From SHZL01 sp963815185 (GTDB lineage: Bacteria > Pseudomonadota > Gammaproteobacteria > Xanthomonadales > SZUA-36), in assembly GCA_963815185.1 (NCBI GenBank), contig CAWFGC010000004.1:310001-374000 (forward strand): 64,000 bases of DNA, written 5' to 3'. The stretch's first letter is position 1; each line of letters starts with the position of its first letter. The notes under the pieces were generated by a model, which saw only the letters and a list, made by a program, of their open reading frames with translations, was not told where the DNA came from and searched no databases. Position numbers and translations under genes: made by a program. This document shows positions 43,398 to 51,915 of the stretch, piece by piece.

Positions 43398-44558
43398 TTA
43401 TTTAACGAGTAGTTCGAGCGAGCTCGCAGACAGACTTTCGCAACCGTGTTCGTTGACCCGTACGGTATGACCCGGGCAAGCGATCAGACCGGCGTCCGAA
43501 TCAAAAAGGATGATCTGCAAGAAGAACACCATATTAGGGTTCAAGATGAGATCTCTACCCGTACACAAAAACGGCCAGTCGATCCAACTGGGTGCGAAGG
43601 TTGCACCGAGACCATATCCACAGGCCGAGTGACCGGGCTGGAATCCAGCCTGTGCGCAGGTACGTGCATAAGCATTATAGACATCCCCATTCGTATTACC
43701 CGGCCGCATGGCTTCCATAGCGGCCTGCATGGAATCAACAGCAACCTCGTACATGCTTATCAATTTGGTTGGAGCCGGGCCGAGACAGATGTTTCGCTCA
43801 ATGCAGGCATGATAGTGTCGAAATACTCCCGCTAATTCAATGGTCATTTGATCTTCATTATCCACGTACCGACGGCCGCTCGTGTAACGGCCAAGCAAGG
43901 CGGCTGGACCAGAGCCGATCACAAATTCATTACCGGGATAGTCTCCATCTTGCTTGAGGATCTCAGCCTGCATCACAGCAAGGATTTCAGCCTCAAACGC
44001 ACCCGGTTCGACCAGTTCGTATCCTTTTGCAAAGGCTTCGTCTGCCAGTTTTGCAGCGCGTCTTATGTAGTCAATTTCGGACTCAGACTTTATCGCTCGC
44101 AGTCGGCTGATAATTTCGGATGCATCTTCCATCGTGCAAAAACTCTTCAGTGAATCTACTAATCTCAGTGCATAATTACCTCGAAGGCCGAAGGCGTCGA
44201 ATTCAATCCCGAGGCGTTTGCCCTGACAGTTATGTTCTTCGAGGATGTCTCGCAGCATGTCAATAGGATCGTCAATACCATCTCGCCAAACACGAATATC
44301 AGTAATGGTGGAGGTGTACAATGCGACATGCGTATCGGGCGGACGCACCATTAGTGTCAAGCGCCCATCTGCACCCAGATACAGACATTGAAATACAATA
44401 TAAGCAAAAGAGTCATAACCGGTCAGGTAATACATGCTTTCCTGGCGGAACATGAGCAGACCATCCAGGTCGCTGGCTCGTATTGCTTTGAGAGTGGCTG
44501 TTTGTCGTTGTTGGAATTCTTTCTCGTCAAAATGTAACGGCAATGATTCGATCCTCAC
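43398..44558 (-). CDS. M24 (creatinase-type) hydrolase with lost metal ligands
   Basis: 386 residues: an N-terminal creatinase domain (MYYLTGYDSFAYIVFQCLYLG) and a pita-bread domain from about 165. The places of the usual metal ligands are changed: the D-x10-D pair is in IELAGVFRHYHACIERN, and the C-terminal Glu sites are FLQIILF and CPGHTVRV. A His is kept in PGHSACGYGLG. Metal-free creatinase and ectoine-hydrolase-like members share this. So it should hydrolyse a C-N bond of a small molecule rather than act as Xaa-Pro peptidase. Its last codon abuts the aldehyde dehydrogenase fragment, so its 3' end lies on a rearrangement junction. Confidence 0.78.
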   Translation of the reverse strand: MRIESLPLHFDEKEFQQRQTATLKAIRASDLDGLLMFRQESMYYLTGYDSFAYIVFQCLYLGADGRLTLMVRPPDTHVALYTSTITDIRVWRDGIDDPIDMLRDILEEHNCQGKRLGIEFDAFGLRGNYALRLVDSLKSFCTMEDASEIISRLRAIKSESEIDYIRRAAKLADEAFAKGYELVEPGAFEAEILAVMQAEILKQDGDYPGNEFVIGSGPAALLGRYTSGRRYVDNEDQMTIELAGVFRHYHACIERNICLGPAPTKLISMYEVAVDSMQAAMEAMRPGNTNGDVYNAYARTCAQAGFQPGHSACGYGLGATFAPSWIDWPFLCTGRDLILNPNMVFFLQIILFDSDAGLIACPGHTVRVNEHGCESLSASSLELLVK

Positions 44559-44923
44559 TAATCATCAATAGCGTATAAGAAAAATAAGCACTACGTTACC
44601 AGAAAACCAAAGTTTATAGAGTTTCCGATTTTCTGACTGACTCATCAAGATCATTGCGAAATTTCAGTAAATATCGTGATGTAGCCTCGAACAGGCGAGC
44701 TTGTGGTGAAGCGCGGCATTCCGTCAACAGCCGTCTGCCTTTTACCCATAATTATTGACGGGCGAGCGAAAATCGGTTTACGTTCCAGACCAGTCTGTTA
44801 TTGCCTGACCGAGCTTACACTCTGCAAGTTGAGCACTTACGCTCGGCTGACACGGTTTTTGGTGGTGAAGGCCTACGCGGTCTGGGAGTGTGCACATGAG
44901 CAGCGATGGTGTATGCCGCGGAA
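44559..44923. other. intergenic stretch without a recognisable gene
   Basis: 365 bases upstream of the M24 gene and downstream of the TPR gene. A 74-codon frame at 44703-44927 (plus) has no family resemblance and a Cys/Trp-rich composition unlike the neighbours. No promoter or repeat stands out. It may be degraded coding sequence. Confidence 0.5.
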
Positions 44924-46009
44924 TTAATTTTTCCTTGCCAGGATACCCGCTACCACCTTTTCGAAATTTAAACTGCGACCGTGCGCGAGACCTGTGTTGA
45001 TCCGGTCAGATGGAAATTCTCTTTGTAAGCGATTCAGTGTGGGATCAGCGAACATAGTCAGCGCTTCCTTTGGCGACGCCGAATTCGAGTAGACCAAGCC
45101 CAGCAAGTCCAGGGCGCGTTCGGTTTCACCGGCATTCGCAGCAATCTCCGCCAGGGCAGCAAGGACTTCAAGGGCTGCCGGGATCGCGTTGATATCCATG
45201 GCCAACTCAAGCGAGCGATCATAATACTTTAGGGCGGCCGGCAAATTCCCCATCATGGTCATCAGGTGACCGAGGTTATGGATCACCATGGTCATTCCGA
45301 ATCTGTTGTTTGCCGATTGGTATATATCCAGGGCCTGCTGGTAATAGTTTAGTGCTGATTCGTACTGTCCATGCAGACGGGCATTCTCACCGAGGATATT
45401 GCGGGCACGAGCCTCGGTTGATTTGTCATCCGCCTTCGCGGCGACGGTAACGGCTTGCAGAAGTTCCTGTTCTGCCAGCTCATAGTTTCCTACCAGGGCC
45501 GCAACAGCACCGAGCCACAGCTTGGCGAACGCAAGCCCGGACAAGTCATCAATTTCTGTCGTTATGCTTACTGCTTCTTGCAGGTAGGCTCTGGCGGCCT
45601 CAAACTTACCCTGCTTGAAGGCATTTTGTCCAAGTTTAACCAGGGCCTCTGCCGTTAACGGGCTGTCATTGAAATTTCGCGCAGTTTGCAGACAGGGAAG
45701 CAGGCTTTTTTGAGCATCGGACCAGTTTCCCCGTTCTATATAAATAGCGCCGAGCAAGCACTGGAGGCGAGCGATCCGAATGCGGAACCGGTATTCCTCA
45801 CTTACACCAAGAAGTTTCAAGGCAGCGTTTATATCGGCAAGTGCTTCAGGATAATGTCGTTGCCGGGTCGCCCGCCGGGCAGATTGTTCGAGTTCTTCTA
45901 TATGGACAAAAAGGCCAGGTGTATTTGTCGCCGACACGGTGCTATCGACTCCGGCAAAAACTGAGGGGATGATGGTCAGACACAGCAGCAAGACACAATT
46001 AATATACAT
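44924..46009 (-). CDS. exported TPR-repeat protein
   Basis: 361 residues from the ATG at 46009, which has GGGAAAG upstream and opens a Sec signal (YINCVLLLCLTIIPSVFAG). The body is a series of about six to seven tetratricopeptide repeats (for example QYESALNYYQQALDIYQSANN and NLPAALKYYDRSLELAMDI), the type that binds proteins or peptides. The frame stays open upstream to 46235, but those codons belong to an IS3-family transposase tail, so the longer start is an artefact of an in-frame junction. It is probably periplasmic. Its function is unknown. Confidence 0.78.
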   Translation of the reverse strand: MYINCVLLLCLTIIPSVFAGVDSTVSATNTPGLFVHIEELEQSARRATRQRHYPEALADINAALKLLGVSEEYRFRIRIARLQCLLGAIYIERGNWSDAQKSLLPCLQTARNFNDSPLTAEALVKLGQNAFKQGKFEAARAYLQEAVSITTEIDDLSGLAFAKLWLGAVAALVGNYELAEQELLQAVTVAAKADDKSTEARARNILGENARLHGQYESALNYYQQALDIYQSANNRFGMTMVIHNLGHLMTMMGNLPAALKYYDRSLELAMDINAIPAALEVLAALAEIAANAGETERALDLLGLVYSNSASPKEALTMFADPTLNRLQREFPSDRINTGLAHGRSLNFEKVVAGILARKN

Positions 46010-46012
46010 CGA

Positions 46013-46325
46013 TCTTTCCCGAGGCAGCCTTCTCTTGGTAGTATAGTGACGTCGCTCGGCCAACGTTTTCTGTTTGATGCGTCGTTGGCGGCTAAGCACG
46101 GTCCGACCGTGGCCGGTGTATGCATTTTCAGTCGTTAGGTTGTTAAGACACTCGTGGTAGCACCGCGTGTTGCAGTAGTTGACGAACGCGCCGATGCGTG
46201 TCTTGAGATCGCCGGGTAAGTAATAGTTTCCCAGCTATATCTGGTTTTTCATCGAGCGATGCCAGCGCTCGATCTTGCCTTGGGTCATCGAGTGATACGG
46301 CGCGCCGCGGGTGTTCCCATGCCCT
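46013..46325 (-). mobile_element. IS3-family transposase (OrfB) C-terminal remnant
   Basis: On the minus strand GNTRGAPYHSMTQGKIERWH, RSMKNQI, a TAG stop (46235-46237), then LGNYYLPGDLKTRIGAFVNY and RQRRIKQKTLAERRHYTTKR are the last part of an IS3-type integrase domain. It lacks the N-terminus and has internal stops. Its tail runs in frame into the TPR protein gene. From 46326 to 46462 nothing is recognisable. Confidence 0.82.
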
Positions 46326-46462
46326 GGTCATCGAGCCAACCCCTTAGAGTCGCCGAAATTGTCGTATTGCTGTCTGATTGTTGGTTTGCTCAAATGCCAT
46401 CTCATTTCTTCCTTTAGTTTGATTTGCAGAGCGTGTAAATTCAGTAAATGTGAGTTAAGCCA

Positions 46463-47649
46463 TCATGGCTGCAAGTTTGCGGTCGCCTCAACCCTTCGAA
46501 CGGCGTGCATGCTGAGCGCCAGGGAAGCTATCGACAGCGTGGCGGCCATCCATCCGAGGCTGGCGTAGCCGCCACCAAGTAGAAGTATTAGCCCGCCTAT
46601 GAAGGGGCCTGCTGCTGTGGCCATGGTCTGACTGAGAACCGAAGCGCTGCCGAGGCGTCCGGAGGGGTCTATGGCCGCCGCCAAACCCCGGTAGAAAGGA
46701 ACGAGAAACATGGACAGCGTGTTGACGAGAATCAGGCCAGTGAAAAACATGCCTGCGTTTATTGCCTGGGTCAACGAGAATATTGCGCCGACCTGCAATA
46801 TCACCGCCCCCCACATGGGTGGCCTGTACGACCATTTAACGTAGATCCAATTCGCCGTCGCAGGCCCGATTAGCGAAATTACCACAGTCATCAAGAACGC
46901 CATAGTGACGGTATTCAAACTCAATCCTATCGAGGCGCCAATGCGTTCCGAGAAGGCCCAAAGGCTATTGTTGGACCCGTACAGGCAAAGAATTGCAACC
47001 AAGATCCATGGGAAGGGCCGCCAAACGGTACCTGCATCTTCTGGCCCAGTGGTTTCAGCATGGGTGCCAATGGGCTTGGGGCGTGTACCAAAAAGGAATG
47101 GAAAACAGATTGCCACCATCACGGCAAGAATGTAGAACACGGCTGTTTGTCCGACGTGATCCGCGACTATCGGTACAGAAAGGTACATGGGCGTGGCGGT
47201 TGCGACCATTGCAAAAGTCAAAACGGTGTAGGTGCGCAGTGGCCGGTGGGTTCCGGCAGCCAAGGCATAGGCGATTGACAGCATGGCGCCTTCGCCTATG
47301 CCAGTCAATGCCCGGCTGAGCAAAATAGAAAACAGGTTAGGGGAGACAATTGCAAGCAAGTGGCCAAACAACGCACATACCCCGCCCCCGATTACTATGT
47401 ATCGCCGGTTGGCCCAATGGACCGTGGCCGCGATAACTGCGGACGTTACGGCCATCAAACCAAATTGCAGGGAAATAACGATACCCGACAGACCTGGTAA
47501 AAGGTTAAATCGATCGGCAATGGAGCCTACTAAAACGGCATGGTGACCAGGCTGCCTTCACCGGCACAAACGGCGGCAATCATGGCTATCAGCGCTTTCA
47601 ATGATGGCGCCCCGTTAGGGGATTTTGTTATTTTGACAATCTTATTCAT
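46463..47649 (-). pseudogene. MFS transporter, frameshifted near the N-terminus
   Basis: From the ATG at 47649 the frame reads MNKIVKITKSPNGAPSLKAL and then AAVCAGEGSLVTMPF before TAG. One base added in the T run at 47532-47535 restores FLVGSIADRFNLLPGLSG and joins the long frame that ends at 46463. The joined protein is about 395 residues and is clearly paralogous to the intact MFS at 8961-10106 (AFSERIGASIGL, GEGAMLSI). The long frame alone lacks the first two helices. It is either a pseudogene or a base-call error. Confidence 0.82.
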
Positions 47650-47786
47650 CGTGTGGCGGATGTTCTCGGGGATCATAATAGTTCCCTGCAGGCCAACAGA
47701 TATAACGGCAAATCAGGGGATGGTGACACACTCCTACTCGTGTGTTACAGAAAATTTGGTTTCTAATTGAAATTTTAATGGAAAGT

Positions 47787-47804
47787 ATCTTGTTATTTCA
47801 AGAT
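47787..47804. repeat. inverted repeat upstream of a GntR gene
   Basis: ATCTTG-TTATTT-CAAGAT is a perfect 6-base-arm repeat in the AT-rich gap 47650-48064, which has no gene. It could be an operator for the regulator or for the divergent MFS gene. Confidence 0.3.
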
Positions 47805-47889
47805 TCATTAGGTAATTTCAACCCATATTTATTTTCTTTCAGACAAACGCAACCCTTGCTTGAAATGCTAATCCCTATCAATAAATCAA

Positions 47890-47919
47890 TTGAAATAGAA
47901 ATATTCTTTCCTTTACAAT
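47890..47919 (+). promoter_or_regulatory. promoter candidate for the GntR regulator
   Basis: TTGAAA (47890-47895), an 18-base spacer and TACAAT (47914-47919). The start would be near 47926, about 140 bases before the GTG at 48065. Confidence 0.4.
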
Positions 47920-48064
47920 AGGAGTCAAGATGTGTGCGCGGCAACGCATACGATCCAAAATGCCCATGATAGTTAGGACGTAGTTTGGAATGAATCGGCA
48001 AACAAGCGCTAGATGTAGTTGGTTACCCCCTCTCGTCAGGATCACAGCCCAGGAGTAAGGATCA

Positions 48065-48814
48065 GTGGCCAAACAAGTTTCATTTATTAAACCAGTGGAA
48101 ATAGCGCGCGCCCACGAGTTGGCGGTAGAGCACACAATCGATGCGATTTCGTACATGGATTTCAAAGTGGGTGACCGCCTGCCCTCGGAATCGGAACTCG
48201 CGGAAAGTCTGGATGTATCCCGGCCGACAGTCCGCGAGGCGTTGAAAATTCTGAAAAAGGCGGAGTTTGTCAGCGTTCGCAAAGGTAATGGGGGCGGGGT
48301 GTTTTTGCAGTCCGATCTGTTGCCAATCATCGTTTTCAAATCGGTCTCATATGAATTAGATGAGATAGACGAGATCCTGACAGCGCGCAGAACACTGGAA
48401 GGCGCCATCACCCGACTGGCCATCAAGACAGCCACAGAATCAGATTTTTCCGCCATACAGCGTGCGATTGACCTCATGCAACAATACCTCGATGATTTCG
48501 AAGGTGTCATGCGGGCCGATATGATGTTTCATCGTGCCATTCACCGTGCCGCGCACAATCGGATATTGGAACGGGCGATGCGCGAAGTAATGCGCCCTTT
48601 CAACATCATTCGGCAAACTTATGCATTGCCGCGCGACGATCCCAAGTTGACTGTTGAGCTGTGCAAGAGCCAGCTGAATGCGATGCGGAGACGTGATCTG
48701 GCGACTGTAGAAGCGGTATTTGATCAACACATGCGGATACTGGAAGTGGATTTTGGCGAGAGAAGATTCACGGTTAAGGCACCCAAGAAGTTAGACCGCT
48801 TTCTAGCGAAGTAG
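48065..48814 (+). CDS. FadR/GntR-family transcriptional regulator
   Basis: 249 residues with a GTG start behind an AGGAG. The winged-helix domain contains DRLPSESELAESLDVSRPTVREALKILKKAEFV, a textbook FadR-type reader. The FCD domain follows with metal/ligand-pocket residues (Asp and His in ADMMFHRAIHRAAHN). The next gene on the same strand, 98 bases on, is a PQQ dehydrogenase, so it is the likely local regulator of an oxidation pathway. It is not closely similar to the two other GntR proteins here. Confidence 0.9.
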   Translation: MAKQVSFIKPVEIARAHELAVEHTIDAISYMDFKVGDRLPSESELAESLDVSRPTVREALKILKKAEFVSVRKGNGGGVFLQSDLLPIIVFKSVSYELDEIDEILTARRTLEGAITRLAIKTATESDFSAIQRAIDLMQQYLDDFEGVMRADMMFHRAIHRAAHNRILERAMREVMRPFNIIRQTYALPRDDPKLTVELCKSQLNAMRRRDLATVEAVFDQHMRILEVDFGERRFTVKAPKKLDRFLAK

Positions 48815-48912
48815 AACCCTGCATTGTCAACTGGCACTCGTCGAAATCTCGGCAGGTCTTTTCGCCACGGCCAAGCTGAAACTTCAAAGGAACCAGCAGC
48901 AGGTGGTTCATT

Positions 48913-50889
48913 TTGAGTAAGCGATTGGCAGGCCCCGTCGCCTTGGCGGCACTGATGGCATCAATGGTTTGTTTGTCAGAGGGACATGTCCAAACTGCGG
49001 ATCCCATTGGCCAGGAAAATTTGAATACTACGGGACATCCTTCCGGCACTCAGACTGAATCATGGTCTTCTTATGGTGGCAGCCCTGGCGGCAGCCAATT
49101 CTCGCCGCTGACACAAATCAACCTGACGAATGTAGAGCGGCTGGAGGTTGCCTGGTCCTATCATACTGGCGATATCGCCGGAGCTTCACGTCAGTCCGAT
49201 CCCACAACGTTTGAAGCAAACCCCATACTGGTCAATGACGCGCTGTATATCTGTAGCGCGTTTAATCGGGTGATCGCACTTGAACCGGATACGGGGCGTG
49301 AAATCTGGGCGTTCGATCCTCAGGCAGACCTGACGCACAGCAGGCTGGGAGCAAACATCTGCCGTGGTGTTTCTTACTGGGAAGACGCCGAAGCCGGTGA
49401 CGGGGAGGTTTGCAAACGCAGAGTATTCGAAGGAACCGGGGACGGCAGGTTGATCGCCCTGGATGCAGATACGGGTGACTTGTGCCGGGACTTCGGCGAC
49501 CAAGGAGAATTATCTCTGGATGATTTCGACTACATCGGCACCGGGTCGGTCGGGCTCACGTCGCCGCCGGCAATCTACGACAATATGGTCATTATTGGCA
49601 GCGCCTTCCAGAGTTATTCACGGTCTGACGCACCGAATGGGACCGTCCGTGCATTTGATGCACGCACCGGTAAACAAGCTTGGGCGTGGAATCCCATTCC
49701 TGAACCTCTGCGCCGGAAAGTGGGCGGCTTAAACGTGTGGGCGCCAATGTCCGTGGATACAGATCGCAACCTGGTTTTCCTGCCGACCACCAGCCCTACG
49801 CCTGACCCATATGGCCGCAATCGAACGTTGCCCATTCCCTTCGCAAATTCGGTGGTTGCCCTTGATGCGGACAGCGGTGAAGTCGTTTGGCACTTCCAAA
49901 CCGTGCATCACGATTTGTTTGACTATGATCTGCCGGCCCAGCCAATGCTGGTCACTATCGAGCAGGGGGATCTGCGCAAATCTGCGGTGGTGCAGGTTAC
50001 GAAGATGGGGTTCATCTATGTGTTCGATAGAGAAACAGGAGCGCCTTTTTTCCCAGTTGAGGAACGCTCGGTGCCACAATCCCGGGTGCCTGGCGAGGCG
50101 TCCTCGCCCACGCAACCCTTTCCGGTGTTGCCAAACCCAGTTGCCCGTCAGCAGCTAGTCCCAGAGGAAGCCTGGGGCCTGACATTCTGGGACCGCGGAC
50201 GGTGCCGCGCACAAATAGAGAAACTCCGCCACGATGGGCTATATACGCCACCGAGCCTTGAAGGGTCCGTGCAGATACCAAACCTCTCTGGCGGGATTAA
50301 CTGGGGCGGGGCCGCTTTTGATCCGGCTGCCAATCTCCTGGTGGTGAATGCAACAAATATCGCTTACTCCACGAGGTTGTATAAACGTGAAGACGTGGAC
50401 TATGCATCGCTGGCCGAACCTTTCGCCCACACCGGAGAAATGGTTGATACGCCGTATGTTTGGAAGTCGGCGCCCTTGTTGTCGCCATTAGGCATGCCGT
50501 GCAATCCGCCTCCCTGGGGTACACTCACGGCGATCAATCTTGGAACGGGTGCAACATTATGGCAGGTGCCATTGGGACGGATGTCGTTCGGCCCCTTCAA
50601 GTCACCCCGCGCCTGGGGCTCGCCCAATGTGGGCGGACCGATTGTAACCGGTGGTGGTGTTGTTTTTATCGGCGCAACTATGGACAGCAGGTTTCACGCA
50701 TTTGATCTATCGAGCGGGCGTGAAGTGTGGAGTGCGCCGTTGCCCGCACCCGGAATGGCGACACCCATGACCTATCAATTCGGCGATCCACCGCGCCAGT
50801 ACATAGTAATTGCTGCCGGCGGACATGCCGCGGCCGGAACCGAACTGGCTGATGCCGTGATCGCCTTTGCTCTACCTCTCAAGGAGTAA
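48913..50889 (+). CDS. PQQ-dependent quinoprotein dehydrogenase
   Basis: 658 residues with a TTG start and a signal-like N-terminus (hydrophobic 8-21). The eight-bladed propeller shows repeated W motifs (VVALDADSGEVVWHFQTVHHDLFDYDLPAQP, EEAWGLTFWDR, INWGGAAFDP, PNVGGPIVTGGG) of the membrane glucose dehydrogenase-like group, but no N-terminal five-helix membrane domain, so it is soluble or peripherally bound in the periplasm. It oxidises an alcohol or sugar-like substrate using PQQ. It is a paralogue of the enzyme at 61429-63426. No haem c motif is present. Confidence 0.9.
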   Translation: MSKRLAGPVALAALMASMVCLSEGHVQTADPIGQENLNTTGHPSGTQTESWSSYGGSPGGSQFSPLTQINLTNVERLEVAWSYHTGDIAGASRQSDPTTFEANPILVNDALYICSAFNRVIALEPDTGREIWAFDPQADLTHSRLGANICRGVSYWEDAEAGDGEVCKRRVFEGTGDGRLIALDADTGDLCRDFGDQGELSLDDFDYIGTGSVGLTSPPAIYDNMVIIGSAFQSYSRSDAPNGTVRAFDARTGKQAWAWNPIPEPLRRKVGGLNVWAPMSVDTDRNLVFLPTTSPTPDPYGRNRTLPIPFANSVVALDADSGEVVWHFQTVHHDLFDYDLPAQPMLVTIEQGDLRKSAVVQVTKMGFIYVFDRETGAPFFPVEERSVPQSRVPGEASSPTQPFPVLPNPVARQQLVPEEAWGLTFWDRGRCRAQIEKLRHDGLYTPPSLEGSVQIPNLSGGINWGGAAFDPAANLLVVNATNIAYSTRLYKREDVDYASLAEPFAHTGEMVDTPYVWKSAPLLSPLGMPCNPPPWGTLTAINLGTGATLWQVPLGRMSFGPFKSPRAWGSPNVGGPIVTGGGVVFIGATMDSRFHAFDLSSGREVWSAPLPAPGMATPMTYQFGDPPRQYIVIAAGGHAAAGTELADAVIAFALPLKE

Positions 50890-51060
50890 GGACGGTGTAT
50901 TCCTCGCCACCGTCACCTACATCACTTCATACGGGGCGATATCCGACAGATTTGCCCACCCCAATACGCGGGTGAGCCTTGCCGCCGGGTGGGAACATCC
51001 TCCAGATCATATGACATCCATGGTTGCGTCACATTTACCCAAGAGCGAACAGCAAAAGGA

Positions 51061-51090
51061 TTGCAAACATTAAATAAATTATTTTATAAT
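51061..51090 (+). promoter_or_regulatory. promoter candidate for the cupin-tryptophanase operon
   Basis: TTGCAA (51061-51066), an 18-base spacer and TATAAT (51085-51090). Transcription would start near 51097, giving a long leader of nearly 390 bases before the cupin gene. The gap 50890-51482 also holds the small frame at 51180; a further open frame at 51242-51553 is not recognisable. Confidence 0.5.
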
Positions 51091-51179
51091 GAGTTGTAAT
51101 GGTAATAATATTTCTATTTAAAGCGCATTAAGATTTGAACATCTGCTCATGGGCAAGTAGTAACGAGAGGAATAGACTT

Positions 51180-51245
51180 ATGGCAAAGTCAATTAATATT
51201 CGGCGGTCTGCATCTCATACACTGCCGACTATCATTGGCAGGTGA
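51180..51245 (+). CDS. possible small leader peptide
   Basis: An ATG with GAGAGGAA nine bases upstream opens 21 codons, MAKSINIRRSASHTLPTIIG and a final Arg. It lies between the promoter candidate and the cupin-tryptophanase genes. It has no Trp or Pro-stall arrangement like the E. coli tryptophanase leader, so any role in attenuation is speculative. It may be a gene remnant. Confidence 0.25.
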   Translation: MAKSINIRRSASHTLPTIIGR

Positions 51246-51482
51246 TTTTGAGCGTCGATAACATGTTTGATGAACTGGCACAAATTTCCAGCCGCATTTT
51301 CCGATCCGACCGTACAAGTTTGCAACGATTGGGCCCCGGACGATCGGCTTGTCCGCTAGCCACAGACATTGGTTGTCCGACTACTGCGCCGGGTACATTT
51401 CTACCCATGGCACCGTCCCGTTGCAAGGGGCAGGAGGAAATCCGGAGTGCGTGGCGCAAATACATGAAAATGGGTTTCAGCT

Positions 51483-51869
51483 ATGACCAAAATAAAACGG
51501 TTTGTTCACCTAGACGACGTTCCATTCAAGGTGAACGCGGACACAACCGGTAATTTGAGGGATGATGGGCGGTGGAAATCACTCATCGACAAGGAGAAGG
51601 GATCGAAGGATTTGTTTCTGGGCATTGGTTGGCTCAAGCCTGGAGAGATCCATCTCCTTCATCATCATACGAATGCCAGCGAATTCTATTACATCCTGGA
51701 GGGCACGGCGACTGTTACTTCGGGTGACGAAGTGCAGAAAGTGCGGGCTGGCACGGCCATTTATATTCCAGCAGGCGATGAGCACAGGATAGTAAATGAT
51801 GGCAACCATGAGTTGACGATTCTGTTTGGCTGCGACCGACTTGAACAGGATTACATTTTTGACGAGTGA
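51483..51869 (+). CDS. cupin-domain protein
   Basis: 128 residues, one cupin barrel. The metal ligands are the first-motif histidines H60-H62 with E67 (HLLHHHTNASEFYYILEG) and the second-motif His at 101 (IPAGDEHRIVN). Such proteins are small dioxygenases, isomerases or ligand sensors. It begins the operon that continues into tryptophanase 46 bases later. The reaction is unknown. Confidence 0.85.
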   Translation: MTKIKRFVHLDDVPFKVNADTTGNLRDDGRWKSLIDKEKGSKDLFLGIGWLKPGEIHLLHHHTNASEFYYILEGTATVTSGDEVQKVRAGTAIYIPAGDEHRIVNDGNHELTILFGCDRLEQDYIFDE

Positions 51870-51915
51870 TGCGGGGGCGACCCACTTGGCGCAACTAACT
51901 GGGACACAACGATCA

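Noticed and set aside
44703..44927. 74-codon frame with Cys and Trp
   Set aside because: No recognisable motif, no start site and different composition.
46099..46235. Extended N-terminus for the TPR protein
   Set aside because: These codons are the tail of the IS3 transposase; the signal peptide starts at 46009.
51180..51245. Tryptophanase leader peptide of the tnaC type
   Set aside because: The peptide has no Trp and no ending like tnaC; kept only as a low-confidence small frame.
51242..51553. 104-codon frame overlapping the cupin start
   Set aside because: Opens with GTG without a ribosome-binding site and has no known family; could be decayed coding sequence.
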